Assembly (NCBI GenBank): GCA_964035015.1
Contig: CAXIUP010000160.1
Span: 56,805-120,804, forward strand
Reading direction: 5' to 3'
DNA length: 64,000 bases
Source: Corallium rubrum
Lineage: Eukaryota > Cnidaria > Anthozoa > Scleralcyonacea > Coralliidae
In this document: positions 9,179 to 19,800 of the stretch, in pieces
Numbering within the stretch: the stretch's first letter is position 1
How the letters are laid out: every line of letters starts with the position of its first letter
Program-made: the position numbers and the translations under genes
Notes under the pieces: generated by a model
What the model was told of the DNA's origin: nothing
The model's database searches: none
The model's input: only the letters and a program-made list of their open reading frames with translations

Positions 9179-9370
9179 TATGACGTAGTGAAAACCAGGG
9201 GGGTTGAGTAACAGCTAGGGTTAGGGGGTTTCGGAAGAGCGCGAGTCAGTTATGACGTAATAAAACCTGGGGGTTCAGCAACAAGCGGGGGTACGGGGGT
9301 GCCGGGACTAGGGTTAGAACTTAGTGACGTAACGCGACGCTATAAAATGAATAAATAATAAGTTGAATAT
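9179..9370. repeat. TIR-like subterminal sequence of another family copy
   Basis: Resembles 2,583-2,725: TGACGTAGTG, a G-run, TAGGGTTAGGG-like motifs, TGACGTAAT, then the CRE/TATA pair. It directly abuts the palindrome. Confidence 0.75.
9325..9347 (+). promoter_or_regulatory. CRE-like TGACGTAA plus TATAAAA
   Basis: TGACGTAA (9,325-9,332) and TATAAAA (9,341-9,347) in the same arrangement as 2,688-2,709. No gene begins within the next 300 bases. Confidence 0.45.
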
Positions 9371-9420
9371 TTAATGAGGCGGCATCCCTTTGGTTGCCAT
9401 ATGGGGATCTATTACTACTG
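9366..9420 (+). repeat. Direct repeat, left copy
   Basis: Contains AATGAGGCGGCATCCCTTTG and an ATCTATTACTACT-like end. A diverged direct copy lies at 11,806-11,880. The pair flanks the two small genes between them. Confidence 0.65.
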
Positions 9421-9632
9421 CGGTCTTACTCCAACAGCAAATAGTAAGCAAATGATGCGCCGAAAAAACCGACGCCGAGAATAAGCATATTAATTAGGAT
9501 TTCTTTGTCTAAGCTCTGACGTCGCCCAGACTCTACCAGACTCGTTCTTTTGTTTAAATTGCTAATGAGTCATTAACATCATTAGTGTACATGGACTTAG
9601 GCCTATACAAATATTGGCAACATTGCTCTCAG

Positions 9633-9640
9633 TATATAAT
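9633..9640 (+). promoter_or_regulatory. TATA box upstream of ORF at 9,724
   Basis: TATATAAT about 85 bases before ATG 9,724, a reasonable core-promoter distance. Confidence 0.45.
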
Positions 9641-9723
9641 GGTATACAACCGCAATAGACGCCTATACGTTTTGGTTACTGCTTGTTGTCAACAAAGGTT
9701 TAGTCGTTGCGGTGATTTTCTTC

Positions 9724-10158
9724 ATGATGAGTGAAGAAAAGTACGAAGAAGAAAATAAAGAATGGAGACGAGCGATGAACCTTCGACTTTACCTACGGGA
9801 TCATCAGCTTATAGAAAACCGCAGGGCCGAAGATTTAAACACACAATTACTTCGAGCATATACAATCTTAAAACTAAAGAAAAGGAAGACACTGCAGAGA
9901 ATGATCATAATATGTCAAGAGAAAGTGATAGAGCCTTGGTGTCTGAATGAAAAGCAGGCATTTGAAAAACGGTGCTCTTATCGTAACGATAAAATATCAT
10001 ATTGTTTAACAATTTATGCTAATATGCAGTTGGAGAAAAGAAGGAAAAGAAGAGAAACTACGCTAGTACGATTTCCCAAGGCTTATATCGAACGGATATT
10101 CGAACAGTTTTCCCCGCTCTTTTTTGTTACCTTGGTCTATATGAAAAGTTGTGATTGA
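9724..10158 (+). CDS. Small basic orphan protein in Polinton-like region
   Basis: Starting at ATG 9,724 the frame gives 144 residues rich in K, R and E, largely helical in character, with no motif I recognise. A second frame from ATG 9,762 to 9,950 (62 residues, S/T/E/K-rich, hydrophilic) overlaps it. Sequence alone does not decide which frame is real. The TATA box at 9,633 and the position between element repeats suggest an element accessory gene. It could be an overprinted pair or a pseudogene. Confidence 0.35.
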   Translation: MMSEEKYEEENKEWRRAMNLRLYLRDHQLIENRRAEDLNTQLLRAYTILKLKKRKTLQRMIIICQEKVIEPWCLNEKQAFEKRCSYRNDKISYCLTIYANMQLEKRRKRRETTLVRFPKAYIERIFEQFSPLFFVTLVYMKSCD

Positions 10159-10560
10159 GTAAACGTACTGCCTATGGGATCTAAGAAGTTTATCTGCGAA
10201 CATTACAAATAATCCTTTACACTTAGAGACGCCCAACGCTAAAGAATTAATGGTAATTCTGCGATTACTAAGCGAGTGATTGTAAATAATTTCGATACTG
10301 ATGGATTTTAACTTTTGCGTGTTTGTAAATATTAGGAGCTTTGTGTGATGGTAAATATGAAATTAGATATTTTTGAAACTTGATTTCGTTATTTAGTCTT
10401 ATTATAAAAAACGTTTCTTTAAACAAATCACATTTTAAAAATTACAATCTTTTAAGAGCTACCATCATTGAAAGAATACAAACGAAATTTTCTCATGCCT
10501 AAAGACTTAAAATAGAAGGTGTATACTTCAGAAATCCCACACGTGAAAGACACCGTTTGT
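10140..10560 (+). pseudogene. Degenerate copy of element sequence also at 51,880-52,200 (inverted)
   Basis: The segment matches the reverse complement of about 51,880-52,200 in patches: the K-K-F-I-C-E-H stub starting at ATG 10,171, the CTCATGCCTAAAGACTTAAA block near 10,495, and a decayed stem-loop around 10,451 (TTTTAAGAGCTACCA). The short K-K-F-I-C-E-H frame resembles the start of a zinc-finger protein but stops after 12 codons. It looks like a dead 5' gene end. Confidence 0.5.
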
Positions 10561-10710
10561 CAAAAATTTGGAACTTCGGAAATCAGTCGGAGAGCTATCG
10601 GGAATGACGTATTTATTACACAGGGGGGGGGGGGGGGTGTTAAGAATTAGGGTTGGAGGGTTGGATAAAAGCTATGGTTAAGAGGCTCTCTAAAGAGCCT
10701 GAGACGAATG
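10556..10710. repeat. Subterminal sequence with G-run
   Basis: Contains AAATCAGTCGGAGAGC, TGACGTATT, a run of about 16 G (10,622-10,637), TTAGGGTTGG and GGAGCCTGAGA-like AAGAGCCTGAGACGAATGAA. All are shared with the ends of the palindrome and with 49,850-50,220. Confidence 0.75.
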
Positions 10711-10744
10711 AAGGACGCGACGCGGTTTCTCTGTGGTAACACTG

Positions 10745-10840
10745 TTAATGACCTTCTCGACTAGACTTGCCCAGGCGCTTAATCCTCTTAATGACCCCTA
10801 ATGAGTTCCTCTTTTGTCTCCTGCATGTGCACTGAGAATA
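10745..10840 (-). repeat. Conserved E-box module, copy 6
   Basis: Inverted module; the core is mutated to CTGCATGTGCACTGAG (CACGTG changed to CATGTG). Confidence 0.75.
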
Positions 10841-11065
10841 AATATTCAAATATCACACTTAGTAACAGAAAGCGTAGCAACGCTTTCAAAGTAATAAATC
10901 GCTTTGCCTTTATATTTCGACACTTTAAATCGTTCTTTTCATGACTTCTCGAAGTGATTCTTCATTCGATCTTCCTACGATTTCCTCGCTTATCAACGAA
11001 GGTTTGCTTTGAAATCTACAATTATTAGCCATATTAAGACAAAACACAGCATTTATACAAGAAAA

Positions 11066-11548
11066 TCATTTATTACTTTCTCTCCAATAAGAAAGATATC
11101 CTAGAATACATTTCCTTTCTGGATTATCCGCATTACTATACAATTGCCACAGTGCATACAACATGGACTCTGACGTGTTTTCTAAATGTCTTAAACGTTC
11201 AAGAGCGTCTTTATGGCACATGATCTTCAGTACTCTTGTCGCTTCAATAAACTCGTCCCAAATCAATCGTTTATCGTTTACAAATGCAATGGCATCTTTG
11301 CGGTACAATTCCCATCTTTCTTCCTCGGTCATCATGAGGCAATCATGCTGGCGCTGACTGGGGTGATCAATCTTACAACCACAACAGTTTTCTTCGCATA
11401 ATTTCTCGATTTCAGTGGCAATGGCGTCTGTGTATATGGTCTCTATCAATGAAAACAGCTTTTGGTATTCGACAACGAACACTTCGTCGACATGTACTTT
11501 ATTTCCCCAGGTTTCACATTTACGGTTTCTAGATCGTCGAGTATTCAT
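11066..11548 (-). CDS. Orphan protein with Cys/His cluster
   Basis: 160 residues from ATG 11,548. The N-terminus is basic (R-R-S-R-N-R-K). A cysteine/histidine cluster at residues 51-70 (C51, C55, C56, C58, H62, H68, C70) around an H-P-S-Q motif probably binds zinc. I recall comparable G-C-x3-H-P-S-Q patterns in unnamed proteins of invertebrate Polinton-like elements, but cannot verify this here. The rest is helical with W and E. The last codons and stop (AAT AAA TGA) coincide with an AATAAA poly(A) signal. Upstream on the minus strand are a TATA box and AP-1 sites. No frameshift is seen. Confidence 0.6.
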   Translation of the reverse strand: MNTRRSRNRKCETWGNKVHVDEVFVVEYQKLFSLIETIYTDAIATEIEKLCEENCCGCKIDHPSQRQHDCLMMTEEERWELYRKDAIAFVNDKRLIWDEFIEATRVLKIMCHKDALERLRHLENTSESMLYALWQLYSNADNPERKCILGYLSYWRESNK

Positions 11549-11674
11549 GTCTCAGTTCTAAACGGCTTTCAACAAACGTTCCAATCTTTCTCTAAAGTCT
11601 CGAACAAGTATAGATTCGTCCAACGAACTTAGCCGACCAGACCAGATGTAATCCTAACATCGTAATGTCCGAGC

Positions 11675-11681
11675 TTATATA
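11675..11681 (-). promoter_or_regulatory. TATA box for the 160-residue gene
   Basis: TATATAA on the minus strand, about 127 bases upstream of ATG 11,548. Confidence 0.5.
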
Positions 11682-11752
11682 ACTTCATGCGCACTTGTTA
11701 TCCCAATCTTGCCCAATCATGTCACAGGCGTTCGTCATGCATTCGTCGTGCG

Positions 11753-11798
11753 TGAGTCACGGTGTGTGAGTCACGCCTGAGTCACAGTGCGTGAGTCG
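11753..11798 (-). promoter_or_regulatory. Cluster of AP-1 sites
   Basis: Three perfect TGAGTCA sites (11,753; 11,767; 11,778) and one TGAGTCG (11,792) lie 70-120 bases upstream of the TATA box. TGAGTCA is the bZIP (Jun/Fos) consensus, so inducible transcription is a reasonable inference. Confidence 0.55.
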
Positions 11799-11805
11799 CG
11801 GTGAA

Positions 11806-11880
11806 TATTAATGAGGCGGCATCCCTTTGGTCCCTATATGCGGAGGGGGGGGGGGGGGAGGGGGGGTTATCTACTACTTA
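11806..11880 (+). repeat. Direct repeat, right copy, with G-run
   Basis: Diverged copy of 9,366-9,420 with an inserted run of G residues. Confidence 0.65.
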
Positions 11881-11910
11881 AGTATCCTATTTTTTAATGC
11901 GGTTATAGGG

Positions 11911-12230
11911 ACTTTGCAAGTTTTCAATTCTGTTTTCAACATTGTTTATGTCTCGCTCATCTTGCAGATAGTTTTCAATAGTCACCAAGTTATTAGACTG
12001 TGAACATGAGTAATACTTTTCAGTATAAAAATTGAATAAATCATATAAATCGTTTATAATCAGTTTGTCTTTATCGAGACAGCGGAATATTAATCCAGAT
12101 CGAAATATTCTGTAAATAGCTCAGCACCGTTTACTGTAGATTTACCGCCGTCAAGATCTACAGTTGTAAGTTTCAGCCACATGACTGATTAATAACAGTG
12201 TTCTAAAGTCACTTGTGATCTTCTAAAAGC
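11911..12230 (-). pseudogene. Degenerate unidentified coding remnant
   Basis: On the minus strand, protein-like sequence runs from about 12,170 with a D-L-D-G-G-K-S motif. It shifts frame near 12,100 and continues to a stop near 11,911 in a K/N/Y-rich segment with E-N-Y-L-Q-D-E-R. At least one frameshift is needed and no start is evident. Family unknown. It is probably another decayed element gene. Confidence 0.35.
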
Positions 12231-12392
12231 TTCAAGACGGAGCAATACCTGATCGATAGCACACCACGTGGTTTCGGAAAGCCTAGCGGGGTGACGCAAT
12301 AATTGCAATTTGTCGACCAGAAAAATAATACCGAAACGCCACCGGAACCTAGACTGAGTAATAATAATAGCCCGAGTAATAATAGCCCGAGT

Positions 12393-12396
12393 AATG

Positions 12397-12478
<82 letters not shown>
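12393..12478 (+). repeat. (AAT)n microsatellite
   Basis: An uninterrupted AAT array, preceded by two TAGCCCGAGTAATAAT-like units, that joins directly to the 3' end of the minus-strand retroelement. Confidence 0.95.
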
Positions 12479-12481
<3 letters not shown>

Positions 12482-15400
12482 TTTAAATATATTTAGTACA
12501 CTTTTTCAATAATGTCAATCAATTAATGTCAGTTAGTTCAATTAAAAATATGTAAAATCCATTCAAATATTAAATTAGTTAAAATGTACATCCAAAGTTA
12601 AAAAATACAGATTCATTCAGAAAATAAACTTAACTTACAATAATTACAGATATAGATTATAATTATAAATAATAATAATAATAGATAATAATATTATAAA
12701 TATTGATTAAAATATTTTTCTTTTCCAAATCTAATCTTTAAAAACTTCTATGTGAAAAAAATAAATTATAAAAATAATTGGAGTAACCTAATTTAGAATT
12801 AATCTTCCTTAAATTGTCGGAACAAAAAAAAACAAAAAACAAAACAAAAAAACAAACAGAAACCAACTAATGGATCCTTGCAACACCAGTCTCTATGTCT
12901 TAATCAATATCTTTAACATTACAATGTACTCTTCTTATCACTCTAGACCCTCTAAGACATAACAGGGCTGATCGAAGGATTGAAAAGGATATCTTTGCTC
13001 TTATCCACGCCATTGTCTTCGAATACATCTCTCCTTTCTTATTAGCGAGTAGCTCAGCTAATCGACTGTGATATCTCAGACACTCTTCTCCCATTCCACC
13101 AGTTGTTGTAAATATCAGAGGTGTAAATGTTCCTTGCTCTATATCTGTGACCCGTCTGTTATACATACGTTTCTTCTCATTCTCATGCATGCGGTAGATC
13201 TGTTTAGGAGTTAGATCTATATAAGACTCTGCATTTGGGTGACATACCCGGACATCGAAGAATGCAGATCTTTGTTTTTCCAAAAAACCACGTGCATGTA
13301 CATCAAGTCGGCGTCCGCTGATTTGTTTGATCCAGGGTTTAGGACTTCGCCATTGACTTCTTGCAACATTGGTTCGTCTACATATCATTGCATGGTCTGT
13401 GCTAAAGGACTCTCCGCATACCCACTTCGATGGGTTATCGTTGAAAGGCCAATCATATCTTAACTTCAATGCGTCTCTGAACTCACGCTTGCTTAAAGTA
13501 AAGCCCATCTCTGAAATCGGAATAACTGTCAACCAAGGTAGAGGCTCCTTTCTCTGAGGAAAATTCCAACATTCGCTTCACCTTTTGCGATGCTGAGCTG
13601 TTGATGACTTCAGCTTTTTCGTTTATGACCTCGTTTTTCTCTTTCCGTACCATCTGTTTCAGCGTTTGTATTCTGGAATCATCGGGTAGTTCATGCATTT
13701 GTGATTTGATTTGTTCCACCAATGGGGCTGTTATCTTTGTAGACGCTGCGTATTCTTCATCTGCTTTTTGGCATGGGTTTGACTCCAAGACCACCCTTTC
13801 TCACTGGTAGTGCCAGAATCTCGCGCTCAAGTTGGGTGCACTCGTGGTCTGTCAAAGCTGGTAGGAAGACCTTGGCTATTGCATTCTCTAATGGTTGTAT
13901 TAGATCTTGAATTTCGGGTAGAGTTCGCAAGAAATATGTCCATCGATGTTTCAGGCCAAAGGTATAAACGGCGTAACTTGCTTGAGGATGTGTTGTTACA
14001 AATTCAGCTAACTTGGTTATCTCTTTTATCCATTCTTCTACTTTCTCGTTGACATATTCGGTCAGGTAAGATCTCGATCCAACTACTGCTCCTAGATGTT
14101 TCTGTCCTTCCGTTGTGATGTTTATGGCAGTTTCTCCAAAGGTCTCCCTTGCGATTTCTTCTTTCTCCGGTTTTACGATTAACCAACATTTCTCATCCTT
14201 TGGATAGTAACCATAGTCAGGCCCAGTTTCTGCCAATGTGTCCCACCACCTCTTTAACTGCGTTGTAGATCCTGCTCCACTTGCATCGTCTGCAAACCAG
14301 CACTGCTTTGTAGAACTTGCAAGATGCAAGTGTGTGATGAGTGGTTGAAGGCCTATTGCGTAGAGGGCCATTGAGATAGGGTCACCTTGTGTCATACCTT
14401 CATATGATTTGAGTTCCTGGCCTCCAACTACGAACAAACGTGATGGTACCCGATACGTATTTATCGCATAGGTCGCAATAGTCGGGCATAGAATTCTGGT
14501 GTTGTGGAGAGCGGCAGCTCTATTCAGGGCGTTGAAGGCATTGGAGGCATCGATGAGCAAGATCGCATCTGTGTCATCAGCATGAAATATATTACGCATG
14601 GCATGGATTGCAGCTTCACTCCCGGAAGATTGACCTGCACAGACCTGAAGTGAACCACTTGCTTCCATTACATCTGGTTTGACAACATTCATCACACACT
14701 TACTGATTCTTCTTCTTAACACCTCACCCACCCCAATTGGTCTGACTGCACCTTCACCTTTGTCTAAAGGAATTAGACGGCTTGCTACTATCGCCTCAAT
14801 CGAAGATGGGTCAACAAATTCTGTGCACAGAGTCTTTGTTAGGGTAGCCAATGCCTCACAAAGCGCTGTGGAAGATTGCTTGAATGACATGCAGGCAAGT
14901 ATTCGCCTGAATCCATTTGCATCAACACCAGATGGGCCGCCAGATCCTTTCGTCTTCAGGGCAGCGTCTCGTATCATTTCTCCATTTATTCCAATATACA
15001 AACTTTCTGGTACATCTTGCATTGGTCCACAAAGAAGTGTTCCAGATTTCGCCTCTTGTGCTTCTGGGTGTTTCTGTCTGGCGTAGGTGAAGCATTACAT
15101 CATCCGTTAGGGGTAGCACACCTCCACAAACATCATCACTTAGAAAACGCATCGCCGAATTTATTTGGCCGTCCATAACAAGTTTGGCAAATATTTTGGC
15201 TCTGTTAGGAGGTTCACATTTCTTTCCCTTTCCGATGCGGGCTTGAATCATTCTTCCTTCTCGTAGCAGCTTATCAATTTCTCCATCTTTCCATAAGGCC
15301 AAACGTTTCTTTAGGCAGTCTTTTGCTTTAGACTTTTGACCCGGCTTCTGTAGTCCAACAGCCAGAAGCACAAAAGCGGCTTTCAGAGCAAGCTGTTGCT

Positions 15401-15862
15401 TTTCGGATTTATTGTTCCATTGATTGATATGCATTGTTAATTGATCAATAAAATCTCTTCCTATTTTCCCATATGGGACAAGAAACACATTCTTTCTCCA
15501 TGATATGATTTCATTGTATGCCTTTGTAATGGATGATGTTTGAATTATTATCGGAGTGCCATCAGCATCATTTCCCCATTCAATCGTGGTAGATTTGTCC
15601 ACCGTGATGTAATCTGGCAGACGTGTCGAGGACTCTTCTTCAATATCATTTTTTCTTTGTGTATTCACATGAGGTGACCGTAAGGCATGTATCTCGTCTT
15701 CATATTGATCGTCAAACCCATCAACCGTTTCATGCAAATTTATATTTGAAGTTTCCAAATTTGCATTTTCAGTTGTCAGTGCTTCGATATCCCGCCTTTC
15801 AGCTCTGATTTCGTCTTCATCTTCTTTCGCTGAGGCGACTGTAATTTCTACTCCATCGCCAT
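12479..15862 (-). mobile_element. Non-LTR retrotransposon A, 5'-truncated, decayed
   Basis: A minus-strand element with RT and endonuclease-like coding. Its 3' UTR (12,479-12,899) is A/T-rich and ends directly in (ATT)n. The coding frame is still open at the 5' border near 15,862, where AAT-like sequence begins, so the insertion is 5'-truncated. Confidence 0.8.
12900..15862 (-). pseudogene. Reverse transcriptase polyprotein with REL-like endonuclease (element A)
   Basis: Four minus-strand frames in order (15,862-14,922; 15,022-13,757; 13,794-13,483; 13,532-12,900) are parts of one broken ORF. The first frame has an acidic N-terminus and a helical region before the RT. The second has RT motifs: [30 protein letters not shown] and the catalytic F-A-D-D. 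The last has F-S-T-D-H-A-M-I-C and an R-x-D-x-9/10-F-F-D-V-R-V pattern like the PD-(D/E)XK endonucleases of REL non-LTR elements. It is clearly related to element B (16,790-20,520). At least three frameshifts make it inactive. The exact clade is not assigned. Confidence 0.75.
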
Positions 15863-16030
15863 AGTAAATAATAATAGTAATAAATCTCGCTTATTTAAGG
15901 TAATTGTAAATTACCTTAAATAAGCGAGAATTCGCCAATTTCTACTCACGACGCCATAGTAAATAATAATAATAATAAATCTCGCTTATTTAAGGTAATT
16001 GTAAATCTGGCTTATTTAAGGTAATTTATA
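15839..16030. repeat. About 95-bp tandem duplication at retroelement border
   Basis: Two copies of a unit containing AATTTCTACTC, CGCCATAGTAAATAATAAT and AAATCTCGCTTATTTAAGG. It spans the 5' border of element A and the 3' border of the next minus-strand fragment. It may be a long target duplication or local slippage. Confidence 0.65.
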
Positions 16031-16690
16031 ATCGGCTACTTGAATCAACACTAACAATATATAACTAATAACTATATAACAACATAAAACAAATATACAG
16101 CACAATAATTTAAAAAAGTTAGCAGTTCAGGATTTGTCCATTCCTTGTTTCGGCAACAGAATATGTAATAGGTGGTTCTGGTTGCGATCGTCGCATTCTA
16201 TGAATACAATATTTTTGATGAGTCTGAATGTAGAACATTTTGCTGCAAAGACACCAAGGCAGCTAATCGATAGGTTTACAAATTTAACTTATCTGAATTG
16301 TTCACTTCTACTTTGTTCCCTAATCAATTCTGAATATTTGGATTTTTTACGATCGACGTTGTTTTGAAGATTTGACTCAAAACCAACAGTCAGTTCAACA
16401 ATGTAGAGGCATCCACTTGGAGTTGATAGGAGCAAGTCTGGACGGTATGTGTCACCAGTTATTATGGATGGACTTTTATAACCTGGAAGATCAACATAAA
16501 GACTTGAACCACTTACGGTCTGTAGGCTCGTTGCGAGAAAGTTCAAGATAGAGTCGTGTCTCCATGTAAATCGTTCCAGGTACGACTGGCAACCTGCCAC
16601 TACGTGAAGAAGAGTTTCCGGAGTCAGACAAAGAGAACAATCTGAAGTTGGTGATACACCCCATCTTACAAGGTTTTTGCGCGTGGGAAG
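15970..16690 (-). mobile_element. 5'-truncated non-LTR retrotransposon 3' fragment (NeSL/R2-like)
   Basis: The minus-strand fragment holds only the C-terminal coding region (16,289-16,690) and 3' UTR. It lies between AAT-type arrays at both ends. Confidence 0.7.
16289..16690 (-). pseudogene. C-terminal CCHC and REL endonuclease fragment
   Basis: Open from about 16,690 to a stop at 16,289. There is a C-x2-C ... H-x4-C zinc knuckle (C-S-L-C ... H-V-V-A-G-C). It is followed by a restriction-like endonuclease signature: Y-R-P-D-L-L-L, then V-E-L-T-V-G-F-E, spaced as in R2/NeSL-type elements. Sequence downstream on the minus strand to 16,134 still resembles the conserved C-terminal tail, but contains stops. 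The RT domain is absent. Confidence 0.7.
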
Positions 16691-16696
16691 AGAGTA

Positions 16697-16788
<92 letters not shown>

Positions 16789-16802
16789 TTTTTTTTTTTT
16801 TT
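16697..16802 (+). repeat. (AAT)n microsatellite with T-run
   Basis: The AAT array ends in about 15 T. On the minus strand this is the poly(A) tail of element B followed by (ATT)n, so element B inserted next to the array. Confidence 0.9.
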
Positions 16803-19800
16803 AAATAATAATAAAACTTTATTTCACATTTTATGACTATACTTTACAATAAAAAAAAGAGAAGAAGTTAATTACAATATAATACATATAAACTCATGGC
16901 AGTCCACAGGGATTTCATACAAAGTTAATAAGAAACCTTAGTTAAAATAATGATAATGATAATAAAAATTAAATTAAAAATTAAATTAAAAATGTCAGTT
17001 AAATCACACTCCGATATAAAGGAAAAGTCATTAGCAACGTAGCTGGCTCTCCAGCAGACCGAGTTCTAAGTTTTTGTTTTTCACTTGATTAGGGGATTTT
17101 CTAGTCCCTCTCATGCATGCAATGGCTGATCTTAATAGAGCGAAGGAGAGGCGGCATCTCATCCATGCTAAGGTGACAGCATATTCCCATTTCCACTTGA
17201 CTGCTAGCATCTCTGCCATTCTCTTGTACGCAACCGTTGTTTCTTTGCTCAGACCACCACTTGTAGAAAAGATCAAAGGTGTAAACGTACCATGCTCTAT
17301 TTCTCTTACTCTGTCGCCGTACTCTCTTTTTTTCATATTCTCCTGGCTTCTGTATAAAGAACTAATGCTGGTGTTGCGATAACTAGGCGCGTTTGGGTGG
17401 AACACCCTTACGTCAAAAAATGCGCTTTGTTGGCGACACCAGAAACCTTTAGCCTTTATATCAGATCTAGCCTCGTCTTGTCGGTTTGCAGACTGCGGAT
17501 ATATGCTTTCACCCGTAATTGGCTGTAGCTGTGGTTCCTTCTCTGTTTCATTACACACCTCTCTCAGCCAATCAGCAGTGATGTCGCGAATCTCATTATG
17601 GCGAACAATGGTCATACCACCGTGTGAACAAATCATAGCATGATCTGTAGAGAAGTTGGCACCACACACGCAATGCTGAGGTAGATTCTTTAGCTGCCAA
17701 CCATATCGTAGGCACAGGGCGTCACGGAACTCGCTCTTGTTCAAGTCAAAACCGTGTTCTTTCAGCGGACAGTGAGCCAGGAAGAAGAACCTTTCTCATT
17801 TAAGAGATCCATTGACCTTTTGTGGCGAGTAGCATTTCTCTGACGGCATTGGCCTTGTTTGCATGATTTTCTGCTTTTTCTCGACGTGTCGTCGTTTTAA
17901 TCTCGCTTAGATCAGGTTTTCGATACGAATCGGCTTGCTCAATTATCATTTGCTTCAGAGGCTCAGTAATCTTTTTGGATGCATGGAATTGATGGCAAGC
18001 TTCTTCAACTGGATTAACGATATTCAGACCACCATGTCTTGTTGGCAATGATAACATCTTTCTTTCTGCAATGGAGCAGTGACTTCGTCCAGTTAAGGCA
18101 GGAATTAACTTCTCAGTAATAATCTCTTCGATAGGTTGAAACAGCTCATCAACATTCTCAACCGTCCGCATGATAAACTGCCATTTTCCTTTTATGGAAT
18201 GGATAAAGGCCGCATACGCTGCATGGGGATAAATTTCGGCGATCTTAGCCAGGACATTGATTTCTTCTTTCCACATTTCAACTTTACCTGCGACATACTC
18301 TTGAACGAAATTTGACGTACCAATTGCTGCCCCCAGGATGTTATGACCAGCGGTTGTTATACGGATTCCAGTATTTTCAAAAAGAGCTGTGGCAAGGTGG
18401 ATGTATTCTGGCTTGACTACCAAGGTCGTTTTGGCTGGGTTGGGATGGTAACCGTATTCGGGACCAACTGTTGTCAGGTGTTGCCACCAACTTCTTAGAG
18501 CATGTAGCTTTCCTGCTGATGTAGAGTCGTCTGCGAACCAAACTTGTTTAACATCACTAGACGTTTCATGACGTAGACTGTTGATTAAGGGTGTTATGGC
18601 GAGCGCATACATAGCCATAGCTAGGGGATCTCCTTGCGTAGTTCCTTCCGATGACAAAATTTCATCACCACCTGTGACAAATAGTCTCACTGGTTTTGAG
18701 TACGTGTTATTGAGCACGGTAGATATCGCTGGGCATATGATGCCAATGTTGTGGAGGGCAGCTTTCCGATTCAAGGTATTAAATGCATTCGTAGCATCAA
18801 CCAGGAGCATTGCTTCGGTATCATCCATTGATTCAATCTCTTTCATAGCATGTATGGCGGCTTCGCATCCTGCTTCATGACCAGCACATGTTTGGAGGGC
18901 TCCGGCAGCAGACTTAACGTCTTCGCCAATAGCTTTGAGAATTGCTTTGGCTACAATACGCCTTGGCACTTCCCCGACGCCAATAGGGCGCACTCCTGGA
19001 TCCTTGTTCAAAGGGATCAAGCGACAAGCTACATATGCCGATAGGCCATCCGGGTCGACTTGGGTTGTGCATAAACGTTTGGCCACACCAGCTAGAGCAT
19101 TACATAGGTCGACTGAAACACCCTTGAACGAAGAACAAAAGCGCCGCCAACCATAAGCATCCACCCCAGACGGGCCCGCAGAACCGTCTGTTCTCATTGC
19201 TGCTTGCTTGATGGTTCACCGGTTATTCTTTCAAAAACCACCGGATCAAAGCATATTTCATCAGCCTCTGTATCAGGGAGTAATACTTCTGGTGAAGGTA
19301 TCTTCGCTTCAGGATGTTTCTCAAGCAAGACATCTCTTGTAGATCTCCATGTAACATTACCATTGCCATCCATATTAGGTAATAATGCGTCGAGTGAAAG
19401 AAGGCCTCCCTTATCTGCATTGGAAATCAGGCGGACTGCCTGATGGACCTTTCCTTGCAGCATAAGCCGACTGAAACCACGCGTGATCTTCTCGAATTCG
19501 AGCAGCTGGTTTGTTTGGGAGATGAGATGCTTTTGAATACATCTGCCTTCATTAACGAGTGCCTTTATGTCGCCTTTTAACCAGAGATTAAGCCGCCTTT
19601 CTAAACAATTAACATGATCTTTTGTCTTACTTTTAACAAACGGTTTTTGCAATAACAAAGATTGCATGACTGAGCATGCCTTCAATGAAATGCAATCAAG
19701 CGGACTCGCATCAGCATATGACTGATAAAGCCTAGCCATCTCTTGTACGAATGACTTGCCACTTCTCCCCGATGGAATCAAAAACACGTTACGTTTCCAA

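Noticed and set aside
19194-19197. ATGA stop-start overlap as genuine translational coupling in element B
   Set aside because: Comparison with element A suggests one continuous ORF broken by a one-base indel. A further frameshift lies near 17,790.
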